From: DASPTT01 sp035623275
GTDB taxonomy: Bacteria > Actinomycetota > Acidimicrobiia > Acidimicrobiales > UBA8190
Assembly (NCBI GenBank): GCA_035623275.1
Contig: DASPTT010000091.1
Coordinates: 1-32,626 of the forward strand
Direction: 5' to 3'
DNA: 32,626 bases
The position numbers and the translations under genes were made by a program. The stretch's first letter is position 1. Each line of letters begins with the position of its first letter. Of this stretch, positions 22,662-30,414 are shown piece after piece. The notes beneath the pieces are model-generated. The model was not told where the DNA came from. It ran no database searches and saw only the letters and a program-made list of their open reading frames with translations.

Positions 22662-23227
22662 GCCGGCTCCCCGTGGTGACGTGCCAGCGCGACCCGCATG
22701 CGCTTGAGCCCCGCTCTGATCCTGCTCTTCACGGTGCCCTCGGGCTGCCCGAGGATCGAGGCGACCTCGCGGTAGGTCCGGCCCTCGAAATAGGCGAGCC
22801 GGATGGCGTCGCGCTCGGCGTCGGGGAGGGTGGCCAAGGCGCCGTGGACCTGCTCGGCGACCGCGAGGTCCCATGCGTGCCGCTCGACGTCGTAGCCGGT
22901 GGTGGCGGTCTCCCGCGCGCTTCGCTCCTCGCGCGTGGCGCGCGCCGACTCGGAGCGGAGGAGGTCGACGGCCCGGTTGTGCGCCAGGGTGATGAGGTAC
23001 GTGCGCAGACCGGCACGCGACGCGTCGAAGCGCTCGGGCTCGCGCCAGAGTCGGAGGAAGACGTCCTGGGTGACCTCGTCGGCCAAGAAGTCGGAGCGCA
23101 CCACGCGCTGGGCCAGCGTGTGCACGGCCCCGCCGTGGCGGCGGTAGGCCTCCGCCAGCGCGGGCTGGTGGTAGCGACCGATCGCCACCACCAGGGCCGC
23201 ATCGCCGGCTGCGCTGACGTCCAACAT
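22646..23227 (-). CDS. ECF RNA polymerase sigma factor, SigK-like
   Basis: About 193 residues. Region 2 (about 20-95): AEAYRRHGGAVHTLAQRVVR, DEVTQDVFLRLWREPERFD and LRTYLITLAHNRAVDLLR, the -10-binding and core-binding parts. Region 4 (about 125-185): LATLPDAERDAIRLAYFEGRTYREVASILGQPEGTVKSRIRAGLKRM with its helix-turn-helix. The sequence and the RskA-type partner suggest the SigK group, which controls redox- or envelope-related genes. ATG at 23227 follows GGGAG; TTG at 23236 is an alternative. What it controls here is unknown; a decayed cupredoxin gene lies upstream on the opposite strand. Confidence 0.92.
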   Translation of the reverse strand: MLDVSAAGDAALVVAIGRYHQPALAEAYRRHGGAVHTLAQRVVRSDFLADEVTQDVFLRLWREPERFDASRAGLRTYLITLAHNRAVDLLRSESARATREERSARETATTGYDVERHAWDLAVAEQVHGALATLPDAERDAIRLAYFEGRTYREVASILGQPEGTVKSRIRAGLKRMRVALARHHGEPAWNQP

Positions 23228-23255
23228 CGCTCCCAATACGGAACCGCGCCGAAGC

Positions 23256-23562
23256 GTGGATGTCCATTCGCCGCACCCGAGCGGCGCGGGAGCGCCAACG
23301 GCGAGAGCCGCGCGGGCGCGCCGCCGGACGGCGGTGCGAACCGCTGCCCTGTGCCTCGCCCTGGCGGCCCTGCTGCCGACTGCGACGCCGCCGGCCCGTC
23401 GCCCACACCGTCACCGCCCCGTCGGGCGCGTTCGACACGGGGGACCTCGCCCCCGGCGCGACCGCCACCGTCACCGCTCCGAGCCACCCGGGCTCCTACC
23501 CGTACCGCTGGCCCGGGGGCCGGGGCCGCATGCATCCAGATGTCCGCCGGCGCCGAACTAGA
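23256..23562 (+). pseudogene. Degraded secreted cupredoxin (plastocyanin-like) gene
   Basis: One frame gives a signal-peptide-like start (basic residues, then VRTAALCLALAALLPTA). A different frame gives the core of a cupredoxin, VAHTVTAPSGAFDTG, then LAPGATATVTAPSHPGSYPYR, which normally continues into C-x-x-H-P-x-M. Here that copper ligand segment is scrambled (WPGGRGRMHP) and the N-terminal half of the domain is missing. The two parts are out of frame. Internal deletion plus frameshift makes this a remnant of a blue copper protein. It runs up to the start of the next gene. Confidence 0.6.
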
Positions 23563-23565
23563 CGT

Positions 23566-24354
23566 GTGAGCACGGACACCGACACCCTCATCCGCCGGTC
23601 GGCCCGCCTCGACACCGACGACATCGACTTCGGCGCCTTCGGCCAGCACCCCCTCGACCCTGATGCGTTGCGCAGCCTGCGCTACATGCACGACATCGAG
23701 AACCACACGATGTGCTATCTGCGCGACGTACTGGTGACCCGGGCGCACCGGGACCCCGAGATCACGGCGTTCCTGTCGTGCTGGAGCTACGAGGAGCACT
23801 GGCACGGCGACGCCATCGCCAGGGTGCTCAGGTCGCACGGCGAGCCGGCGGGCGCCCCCCGGGTCGGATGGCTCCGGGAGGCACTGCCGCGCCGCGACGC
23901 GTGGCGACCGCTCATGTTCAGCGTCGGCTCGGCGCTCACGCGCCATGTCGTCGCGGTGCACATGGCATGGGGTGCGGTCAACGAACTGACGACCCAGACG
24001 GGGTACGGGCGACTGTCGGCCAAGGCCGGACACCCGGTCCTCAGTGAGCTGTTGCGCCGCATCATGCGCCAGGAGGGCCGGCACATCGACTTCTACGGCG
24101 CCCAGGCCAAACGTCGGCTGGCCGAGAGCCCCGCCGCCCGGCGGCTCACCCGGTATGCGTTGCGCAGGTTCTGGGCACCGGTGGGCTCCGGGGTGATGCC
24201 CGAGACCGAGGTCCGCTTCCTTGCCCGCTACCTCTTCGACGACGACGCCGGGATGACGGCCGCCCAACGGGTCGACCGCCAGATCGACCGCCTGCCGGGT
24301 CTCGAGGGTCTGCACCTTCTCGAAGGCGCCGTCCGACAGGGCGCCGCCGCCTGA
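23566..24354 (+). CDS. Ferritin-like di-iron protein, acyl-ACP desaturase-like
   Basis: A 262-residue helical protein with a complete four-helix di-iron site: E45 (HDIENHTM), E77-x2-H80 (SYEEHWHGD), E140 (VNELTTQ) and E170-x2-H173 (QEGRHIDFY). This layout is shared by acyl-ACP desaturases and related carboxylate-bridged oxygenases. Size and the FGQHPLDPDALRSLRYMHDIE opening resemble actinobacterial members. It likely oxidises a fatty-acyl or other hydrophobic substrate with O2; ferredoxin or another electron donor is not in the window. GTG at 23566 was chosen as the first start after the cupredoxin remnant. Confidence 0.82.
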   Translation: MSTDTDTLIRRSARLDTDDIDFGAFGQHPLDPDALRSLRYMHDIENHTMCYLRDVLVTRAHRDPEITAFLSCWSYEEHWHGDAIARVLRSHGEPAGAPRVGWLREALPRRDAWRPLMFSVGSALTRHVVAVHMAWGAVNELTTQTGYGRLSAKAGHPVLSELLRRIMRQEGRHIDFYGAQAKRRLAESPAARRLTRYALRRFWAPVGSGVMPETEVRFLARYLFDDDAGMTAAQRVDRQIDRLPGLEGLHLLEGAVRQGAAA

Positions 24355-24385
24355 GCATCGGGTCTGCTCGCTAGCCTGGAGCCCC

Positions 24386-25249
24386 ATGGAGCTCGGGCGC
24401 GTCGGCATCTGGTGGAGCGGGTCGTGGCGAGGGCCCGAGGGCGCCGACGCGGCCGCCGAGATGGAGTCCCTGGGATATGGCGCCCTGTGGGCCTCCGGGG
24501 GCTACGAGCCGGGCCTGGCGCGATGGTTCACGCGCCTGCTCGAGACCACCTCCAGGGTGGCGGTGTTGAGCGGCATCGTCAGCATCTGGTGCAACGAGCC
24601 GGGCCCGCTCGCCGCCGAGGCGACCGATCTCGACGAGCGCTTCCCCGGCCGTTTCAACCTCGGTCTCGGGGCCAGCCATGCGGCCCTCGTCGAGCCCAGC
24701 GGCCAGCCGTACGTGCGCCCCTTGTCGCGCCTCGCCGCCTTCCTCGACGCCCTCGACGCCCTCGACGCACCGGCGCTGTCCCCGGCGCGACGGCTGCTGG
24801 CCGCGCTCGGACCCCGCATGCTGGAGCTCGCGGCCCGGCGCTCGGCGGGGGCACATCCCTACTTCGTGCCCGTGGAGCACACCGCCGTCGCCCGCGAGCG
24901 GTTGGGCTCGGGACCGCTGCTCGCTCCCGAGCTCGCCGTCGTCCTCGAGCGCGACCCGCAAACGGCGCGCGAGATCGCCCGCCGCTACACGGCCGGCTAC
25001 CTGAGCCTGCCGAACTACGCCAACAACCTCCGGCGCCTCGGCTTCGGGGAGGACGACCTCGCCGGCGGAGGGACGGACCGGCTCGTCGACGCTGTGGTGG
25101 CCTGGGGGGACGACGCGGCCATCGCCGCCCGCGTGGCCGAGCACCACGCGGCCGGCGCGGACCACGTCTGCGTCCAGGTGCTCGTCGACGACCTCCGTGC
25201 GTTCCCGCTCGCCCAGTACCGCGCCCTGGCGCCGGCCCTCGTCGGCTGA
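24386..25249 (+). CDS. LLM-class F420-dependent oxidoreductase
   Basis: A 287-residue (beta/alpha)8 luciferase-like monooxygenase-family protein. GRVGIWWSGSW, AAEMESLGYGALWASGGY, TSRVAVLSGIVSIWCNEPGPLAAEATDLDERFPGRFNLGLGASHAALVE and AGYLSLPNYANNLRRLGF are typical of the actinobacterial F420-binding branch, which moves hydride between F420 and small organic molecules. ATG at 24386 lies eight bases after TAGCCT (24372-24377), so it may be leaderless. It follows the di-iron protein by 31 bp and may share its pathway; substrate unknown. Confidence 0.85.
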   Translation: MELGRVGIWWSGSWRGPEGADAAAEMESLGYGALWASGGYEPGLARWFTRLLETTSRVAVLSGIVSIWCNEPGPLAAEATDLDERFPGRFNLGLGASHAALVEPSGQPYVRPLSRLAAFLDALDALDAPALSPARRLLAALGPRMLELAARRSAGAHPYFVPVEHTAVARERLGSGPLLAPELAVVLERDPQTAREIARRYTAGYLSLPNYANNLRRLGFGEDDLAGGGTDRLVDAVVAWGDDAAIAARVAEHHAAGADHVCVQVLVDDLRAFPLAQYRALAPALVG

Positions 25250-25330
25250 CCCGAGCAGGGCACCGGCGGCTCGGACCGGCACCGCTCGAACCGGCACGGC
25301 TCGCACCACCACGCCGCCGGCACGCCGGCT

Positions 25331-25357
25331 CCATGGCCCGTAGTCTTCGGGCCATGG
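25331..25357 (+). promoter_or_regulatory. Operator-like 10-bp inverted repeat around a -10 box
   Basis: CCATGGCCCG (25331-25340), seven bases TAGTCTT, then the exact reverse complement CGGGCCATGG (25348-25357). The spacer contains the -10 box TAGTCT (25341-25346), and the right arm contains the start codon of the next gene (ATG 25354). A dimeric repressor bound here would block the promoter. Confidence 0.55.
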
Positions 25358-25920
25358 AACCCATGGGACTCCTCCGTGCCGCGCGCGCCGACTTCGCGGC
25401 GCGCCTCACCGCTGTCGGCCCCGACCAGTGGGACCTGCCCACGCCGTGTGGCGACTGGTCTGTGCGCGAGCTGGTCCTGCACCTGGTGCGGGGCAACACC
25501 ATGGCCGAGCTGCTGCTGGCGGGCACCAGCCGCGAGGACACCCTCGCCGCCTTGGCCGAGATCCGGCCGACCGACCTGGTGGCCGCGTTCGAGGACAGCG
25601 CGGATCGCCAGGAGACCGCCTTCGCCACACCCGGTGCGCTCGAGCGGACCTGCCACCACCCGGTGGGCGACATCCCCGGGTCCCAGCTCCTGGGCTTCCG
25701 CATCGGCGACATGGACCTGCACGCGTGGGACCTGGCACGGGCCATCGGTGCCGAGGAGTCGTTGCAGCCCGAGGTGGTCGAGGCAGTGTGGGCGTCGCTC
25801 TCGCCCATGGCGGCGTTCATCGGCGAGACGGGCGTTTTCGGGCCCGGCCCCAGTGGCATGGTGCCCGACGACGCACCGCTCCAGGCCCGCGTCCTCGACC
25901 TGTCGGGCCGCCGCCCTTGA
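25354..25920 (+). CDS. TIGR03086-type DinB-like protein (mycothiol-dependent maleylpyruvate isomerase family)
   Basis: A 188-residue four-helix protein of the DinB/MDMPI superfamily. The N-terminal PDQWDLPTPCGDWSVRELVLHLVRGNTMAELLL contains the first metal-binding histidine (H near 43); DMDLHAWDLARAIG holds the second HxxD block. Members use a divalent metal and often mycothiol for isomerase or transferase reactions; the exact function here is open. ATG at 25354, seven bases after the -10 box, is favoured over ATG 25333. The stop overlaps the TTG of the following enoyl-CoA hydratase gene (TTGA). Confidence 0.85.
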   Translation: MEPMGLLRAARADFAARLTAVGPDQWDLPTPCGDWSVRELVLHLVRGNTMAELLLAGTSREDTLAALAEIRPTDLVAAFEDSADRQETAFATPGALERTCHHPVGDIPGSQLLGFRIGDMDLHAWDLARAIGAEESLQPEVVEAVWASLSPMAAFIGETGVFGPGPSGMVPDDAPLQARVLDLSGRRP

Positions 25921-26618
25921 GCGCCCCCGAAGGCGGGGCGGACGCGCCCGTCCTCCTCGTGGATCGCGGCGCCGAGCACGCGGTCCTCACCCTCAACCGG
26001 CCGAGGCGGCGCAACGCCCTGTCGGTGGCCCTGCGCGACGCGGTGAGCGACGCGCTCGACGAGCTGGCGGCGTCACCCGAGATCAAGGCCGTGGTGGTGA
26101 CCGGCGCCGGTGACGTCTTCTCGTCGGGCTTCGACCTCAAGGAGTTCGAACGTGCCGCGGGGGACGACGACTTCAACCGAGTCCTGTGGGCGTCCAGCGA
26201 CCGATTCCATCGCACCGTGCTGTGCTTCCCCCTGCCGCTCCTGGCCGCCGTGAACGGACCCGCCATCGCCGGCGGCTTCGACCTGGCCGTGATGTGCGAC
26301 CTGCGCATCGCCGCCACCACGGCCCGCTTCGCCCATCCCGAGCGGTCCTTCGGCGAGGTCGTCTACGGGCCGCTGCACGACCTGGTGGGCGGGGCGGTGG
26401 CCCGCGAGCTCACCCTCGGCGGGCGGGAGCTGTCCGCGGCCGAGGCGCTGGCCGTCCATCTCGTCGGGGAGGTGGTCGAGCCGGCGGCGTTGACGGCGCA
26501 GGTGGCGACGGCGCTGGCGCGCATCTGCGTGGCCCCGCGCCAGGTGCTCGAACGCACCAAGGCCAAGGCGCTGCGCGCCGCGGGCGTGCATCCCGAGCGC
26601 ACCACGCTCGACCTCTGA
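25917..26618 (+). CDS. Enoyl-CoA hydratase/isomerase family protein
   Basis: A 233-residue crotonase-fold protein. RPRRRNALSVALRDAVSDAL and VVVTGAGDVFSSGFDLKEF give the CoA-binding region and first oxyanion NH; NGPAIAGGFDLAVMCDLRIAATTARFAHPE gives the second oxyanion site and the general active-site region. Family members hydrate or isomerise acyl-CoA thioesters. TTG at 25917 overlaps the preceding stop, which is why it was chosen; the longer open frame upstream overlaps the DinB-like gene. Length is shorter than the usual 250-260 residues by a slightly reduced C-terminal end. Confidence 0.9.
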   Translation: MSAPEGGADAPVLLVDRGAEHAVLTLNRPRRRNALSVALRDAVSDALDELAASPEIKAVVVTGAGDVFSSGFDLKEFERAAGDDDFNRVLWASSDRFHRTVLCFPLPLLAAVNGPAIAGGFDLAVMCDLRIAATTARFAHPERSFGEVVYGPLHDLVGGAVARELTLGGRELSAAEALAVHLVGEVVEPAALTAQVATALARICVAPRQVLERTKAKALRAAGVHPERTTLDL

Positions 26619-26659
26619 CGCTCGGCCCCGGTCGGTTCTCGGCCGGTTCAGGCCCCGGT

Positions 26660-27745
26660 TCAGGCCTCGTCGGCCACGGCCCGGACGTGGGCCATGCGGG
26701 CGCGGTCGATCTCCTCGGCCGCCTCCTCGTCGTGCGCCATCTCGCGGTCGATGTCGTGGTCGGCGTACTCGAGCACGCCCATGTCGTCGAAGGCGGCGAC
26801 GATGCGCGGGCCCCACAGGCCGATGTCCTTGAGGATCGGCACGATGCGGATGAACAGGCCGGCCCGGAAGCGTCGCTGCGACTCGCCCTCGGCCACGTGG
26901 GACAGTGCCTCCTCGGGCAGGCCGTTGCGCTCGATGATCTCCTGTCCCAGGAAGCGTCCTCGCATCAGGTAGCACGCCTCCACGCAGAACTCCTCGCGCT
27001 CGTCGCGTTCTCTGGCGGTGAGATGGGGGTAGTAGTCGCGCAGGGCGAGGCGCCCGAACATGACGTGGCGGGCCTCGTCCTGCATGACGTACGCATTGAG
27101 CGCCTTGGCCAGGGGCTCGGTCGCCTGGTTGCGGATGAGGCCGAAGGCGGCCAGCGCCAGGCCTTCCACGAGCACCTGCATGCCCAGGTAGGTCATGTCC
27201 CAGCGGCTGTCGCTGATGACGTTGTCGAGCAGGGTCTTGAGGAACGGGTTGAGCGGGTAGACGAGACCGACCTTCTCGTGGAGGTAACGGCTGTAGACCT
27301 CGACGTGGCGGGCCTCGTCGATGACCTGGGTGGCGGCGTAGAACTTGGCGTCGATGTCCGGCACCGTCTGGACGATCTTGGCCGTGCACACGAGCGCGCC
27401 CTGCTCCCCGTGCATGAACTGGCTGAAGCGCCAGGCCGCGGCATGCCGGCGCAGCTCGACGCGCTCGGCGTGGCTCATCTTGTTCCACCACGGGGTCCCG
27501 TAGTGCGGGTGCGACTCGTCGGGCATCCCCAGCGGGTTCTCGGGGTCGACCTCGAGCGTCCAGTCGAGACGCTCGGACCCGATCCACTGCCGGCGCGTCC
27601 CCTTGTCGTAGAGGCGCAGCAGCTGGTCCCGGCCGCCGGTGTAGTCGAAGTCGAAGACGGTGGTGGCGGGCGACTCGACGGCCCAGGGCGCGCCGGGCCC
27701 GTCGCCCGCATGGGCGACGTCCGGTCCCCCCTCCGGTGCGGTCAT
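26660..27745 (-). CDS. Large ferritin-like di-iron protein
   Basis: A 361-residue helical protein with a complete di-iron site: E114 (HGEQGAL), E144-x2-H147 (DEARHVEV), E194 (VEGLALA) and E224-x2-H227 (DEARHVMFG). The two identical DEARHV motifs are typical of ribonucleotide-reductase R2-like and AurF-like ferritin-superfamily oxygenases. It contains two Trp/Tyr-rich blocks (HYGTPWWNKMSHAERVELRR) before the bundle and an acidic C-terminus. It is unrelated in detail to the di-iron protein at 23566. Substrate unknown. ATG at 27745. The 225 bp upstream (27746-27969) contain no gene I can support. Confidence 0.83.
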   Translation of the reverse strand: MTAPEGGPDVAHAGDGPGAPWAVESPATTVFDFDYTGGRDQLLRLYDKGTRRQWIGSERLDWTLEVDPENPLGMPDESHPHYGTPWWNKMSHAERVELRRHAAAWRFSQFMHGEQGALVCTAKIVQTVPDIDAKFYAATQVIDEARHVEVYSRYLHEKVGLVYPLNPFLKTLLDNVISDSRWDMTYLGMQVLVEGLALAAFGLIRNQATEPLAKALNAYVMQDEARHVMFGRLALRDYYPHLTARERDEREEFCVEACYLMRGRFLGQEIIERNGLPEEALSHVAEGESQRRFRAGLFIRIVPILKDIGLWGPRIVAAFDDMGVLEYADHDIDREMAHDEEAAEEIDRARMAHVRAVADEA

Positions 27746-27969
27746 GGGGCCTTCGTACCACGATCCCCTCCGGCCTGCCCGCGCCCGCTGTCCGACCCCT
27801 GCCGCGCCCCGCGGGGCCCCGACGAGCCCGGGGCTGGACCAGGAGGGGCGCCGCCGAGGAGGTCCGCCATACAGGTCGTGGCCGGCCTGGCCGATGGCGC
27901 CTTCGGCGCGCGATCTATCACGTCACGTGGTGAAGGCGGAAGACGGCCGGTCCGTGCCGGGCTCGGCCC

Positions 27970-28440
27970 TCAGAGCTCGTGGCGGTAGACGTTGGTCGTC
28001 CGCTGCGCGAATCCTTCGCGCACGTAGAGCCGGTTGGCGGCCTCGCGCGAGGGCCGCGACGTGAGGTCGACGGTCTGAGCCCCCGCCCCTCGCGCCCGGC
28101 GCACGGCGTCGCGGACCAAGGCGGCCCCGATCCCCGCGCCGCGGGCCTCGTCGTCGACCACCACGTCCTCGATCCACGCTCGCTGCCCGGTGGGGGCCAG
28201 GAAGAGGACGAGTGACAACGTGCCCACGATCCGCCCGTCGCCGTCTCGCGCCACCAGGAGGACGGTGGACTCCGAGGTCACGATCTCGTCCAGCCGCGCC
28301 TCCGTGAGCGGCGTCGCCGACGACGACAGCTGGGGCACCAGACGGTGCATGGCCTCGAGGAGCTCGGGGGTGGCCTCGGTGGCCTCGACGACCGTGACGA
28401 CCGGTGGGGAGGGAGGGTCTCGGTGCTGGTCGGCGGCCAT
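27970..28440 (-). CDS. GNAT-family N-acetyltransferase
   Basis: A 156-residue single-domain GNAT protein: GTLSLVLFLAPTGQRAWIEDVVVDDEARGAGIGAALVRDAVRRARGAGAQTVDLTSRPSREAANRLYVREGFAQRTTNVYRHEL covers the core, with the acetyl-CoA loop ARGAGIGAALV. The N-terminal LEAMHRLVPQLS segment matches the first helices. Substrate unknown. ATG at 28440, with TATCCT on the minus strand (28450-28455) nine bases upstream as likely -10 box. It is divergent from the nuclease gene; the two share a 55-bp promoter region. Confidence 0.92.
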   Translation of the reverse strand: MAADQHRDPPSPPVVTVVEATEATPELLEAMHRLVPQLSSSATPLTEARLDEIVTSESTVLLVARDGDGRIVGTLSLVLFLAPTGQRAWIEDVVVDDEARGAGIGAALVRDAVRRARGAGAQTVDLTSRPSREAANRLYVREGFAQRTTNVYRHEL

Positions 28441-28495
28441 TGCGGGTCGAGGATAGTGGCGCATGGGTGTCACACCCTCCGGCCACACTGGTGGC

Positions 28496-29518
28496 ATGGA
28501 CGACGGGAACAGCACCGAGGACCTCGCCGGCGCCACCATCGGGCGCCTGCCAGGCCCGCTGGCGCCGGTGCTCGACCGCCTCCGCGCGCCCGGGACCGCA
28601 CGCCCCCCGGTGGATCCTGGGCTGGCCGGCGGCCTGCGCGAGTGGCTGGAGGACGAACTGGCCGACCCGGTCGGTGCACTGGGCCCGGAGGTGGGCGACA
28701 TCCGCGTCCGTAAGGACGCGGTCACCCAGGTGCTCCTGTGCGAGGCGCATTTCGCCGCGTCGCGGCGCGTTCCACGCGTCGTCACCTACGAGCTGGCCCG
28801 GGGCAGCCTCGTCGACGCGCTGTTCCGCCAGCGGGTGACCGTCGGAGAGATCACCGACCCGGTGGCCGACGCGCTCGGTGCATTGACGGTCGACGAGGCG
28901 GAGGACGGTGTGGTCGCCTTCGTGGCCGCGCTCCCCGCCGCTCGCCGGCGCGCGCTCGCCGACGAGATCGCCGCTCACGTGGCCCGCATCATCGAGGACT
29001 GGCCGGTGCCGAGCCCGGCCTGGCTGCCCCGCACCCAGGACCGGATCACGGTGCCGTTGGCCGGCGGTCGCGTGCTGCTGTCGGGTGTGGTGGACCTCGC
29101 CTTCGGAGGTCCCGCGGGCGATCAGGCGAGCGTGTGCCTGGTCGAGGTGAAGTCGGGGGCCCGTCGCGTCGAGCACCGGGCCGATCTCCACTTCTACGCG
29201 TTGCTCGAGACGCTGCGCTCGGGCGCGCCGCCCTTCCGGGCCGCGACCTACTACACGGCAACGGGCGAGCTGGACGTCGAGCCCATCGGGGAGCACCTTC
29301 TCGTCGGCGCGCTCCAGCGCGTGGTGGCCGCCACGGCCTCGATGTGCCGGCTGGCCGCGGGTGCCACGCCGGTGGCCACGCCCAATCCCCTGTGCGCGTG
29401 GTGCGCCGCCCTGCCCGAATGCCGCCCTGGCCAGCGCCGGGCAGGTACCGACGTGCCCATGGGCTCGGCCGAGCTCGACGACGGCGTGGTCGGCGCCGGC
29501 GCACGCACCTCGCCATGA
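28496..29518 (+). CDS. PD-(D/E)XK nuclease-fold protein with Cas4/AddB-like Fe-S cysteines
   Basis: A 340-residue protein. Nuclease motifs: G-V-V-D200 followed by VCLVEVKSG (E217, K219) and HFYALL (Y234), matching RecB-family PD-(D/E)XK. C82 lies far upstream and C300-x2-C303-x5-C309 (NPLCAWCAALPEC) follows at the end, the spaced four-cysteine arrangement that holds a [4Fe-4S] cluster in AddB, Dna2 and Cas4. The usual motif-I His is replaced by Asp in GSLVDALF. No helicase domain. It overlaps the next gene (ATGA). Start at ATG 28496 with CACACT six bases before it; ATG 28463 is an alternative. Likely acts on DNA ends or flaps; the pathway is unknown. Confidence 0.8.
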   Translation: MDDGNSTEDLAGATIGRLPGPLAPVLDRLRAPGTARPPVDPGLAGGLREWLEDELADPVGALGPEVGDIRVRKDAVTQVLLCEAHFAASRRVPRVVTYELARGSLVDALFRQRVTVGEITDPVADALGALTVDEAEDGVVAFVAALPAARRRALADEIAAHVARIIEDWPVPSPAWLPRTQDRITVPLAGGRVLLSGVVDLAFGGPAGDQASVCLVEVKSGARRVEHRADLHFYALLETLRSGAPPFRAATYYTATGELDVEPIGEHLLVGALQRVVAATASMCRLAAGATPVATPNPLCAWCAALPECRPGQRRAGTDVPMGSAELDDGVVGAGARTSP

Positions 29519-30414
29519 CCACCATGCCGGTCGCCCCCACCCGCGCCAGCGCGCTCACCGACGCCCTGGTGGCGCCGCCCGACCTGGAGGTCGACGCCGA
29601 GGAGCTGTCCGCGCTCCGGCGGTCCCTGGTGCGGGACCTCTCGAGCCTGGTGGTGGACCTGGCACCCGGCGAAGAGCTCGTGCTCGACGCTCACCGCCTG
29701 ATGGCGGCGCGAACCGATCCCGAGCGCTGCACCGTCGACGCCCCGTTCCGCCCCTCGCCGCGCCTTGTCCGGCGCGCCATCGGCCTGGCCGCGGTCTCCC
29801 GGCTCGTGCGCGGCCGCTCCCCGGCCCCGGCCGCCGCGGTGGCCGACGTCCTGCGCGACGCCCTCGAGGAGCAGGCCGAGAGGGCGACGGCGTCTCCCGG
29901 CGCTCCCCGCCCCGCCTGGTGGGGCGAATGGTATGCGGGACTTGCCCCCGGCGCGCGTGCCGTGGTCGAGGCCGAGGCGGTGGGCTGGGCGACGCATCTG
30001 TGCACCGCGGTGGAGTGGGCACGACTGCGTCCCACGCCGGTCGTCGGCGGGCGCGACGACTGGTGGGACTGCCCCGGGGCGCGCCGGCTCACCCTGCGGG
30101 GCCGGGTGGACGTCCGCGTCCCGCTCGGGGCCCGCCAGGCGCTGCTGGTGGTGGTCGGCGGCGTCCCCGCACCCGATTGGCGCGTGGTCCTGGGGTTCCC
30201 GGCGCTGGTCGCCACCTTGGTGCGCGGCGAGCGGTCGATGCCGGTACGGGTGGTGGGGACGTGGCCCGCCTGCGGGCACTCCCGCGTGCTGCAGGTCGAC
30301 GTGCCCGCGTTGCGCGTCGCTGCCGACGCCGTCGTCGCCGCCGCGGGCACCTGGGTCGACGCCCTGATCGAGGCGCGCCGGCCCGGGGAGCGGAGTCAGC
30401 TCCGCAGTTCGTAG
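29515..30414 (+). CDS. Partner protein, probable inactive PD-(D/E)XK fold
   Basis: A 299-residue protein translationally coupled to the nuclease (ATGA). RLTLRGRVDVRV (D199) matches the strand that holds the metal Asp in RecB-type nucleases, but the segment where ExK is expected reads LLVVVGG, so catalytic Glu and Lys are lost. The preceding helix VVEAEAVGWATHLCTAVEWARLRP resembles the helix before the nuclease core of such proteins. Only scattered cysteines; no Fe-S pattern. I infer a structural or DNA-binding subunit, similar in principle to active/inactive nuclease pairs. Sequence recognition is weak and remote. Its stop overlaps the convergent monooxygenase gene by 19 bp. Confidence 0.6.
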   Translation: MTTMPVAPTRASALTDALVAPPDLEVDAEELSALRRSLVRDLSSLVVDLAPGEELVLDAHRLMAARTDPERCTVDAPFRPSPRLVRRAIGLAAVSRLVRGRSPAPAAAVADVLRDALEEQAERATASPGAPRPAWWGEWYAGLAPGARAVVEAEAVGWATHLCTAVEWARLRPTPVVGGRDDWWDCPGARRLTLRGRVDVRVPLGARQALLVVVGGVPAPDWRVVLGFPALVATLVRGERSMPVRVVGTWPACGHSRVLQVDVPALRVAADAVVAAAGTWVDALIEARRPGERSQLRSS

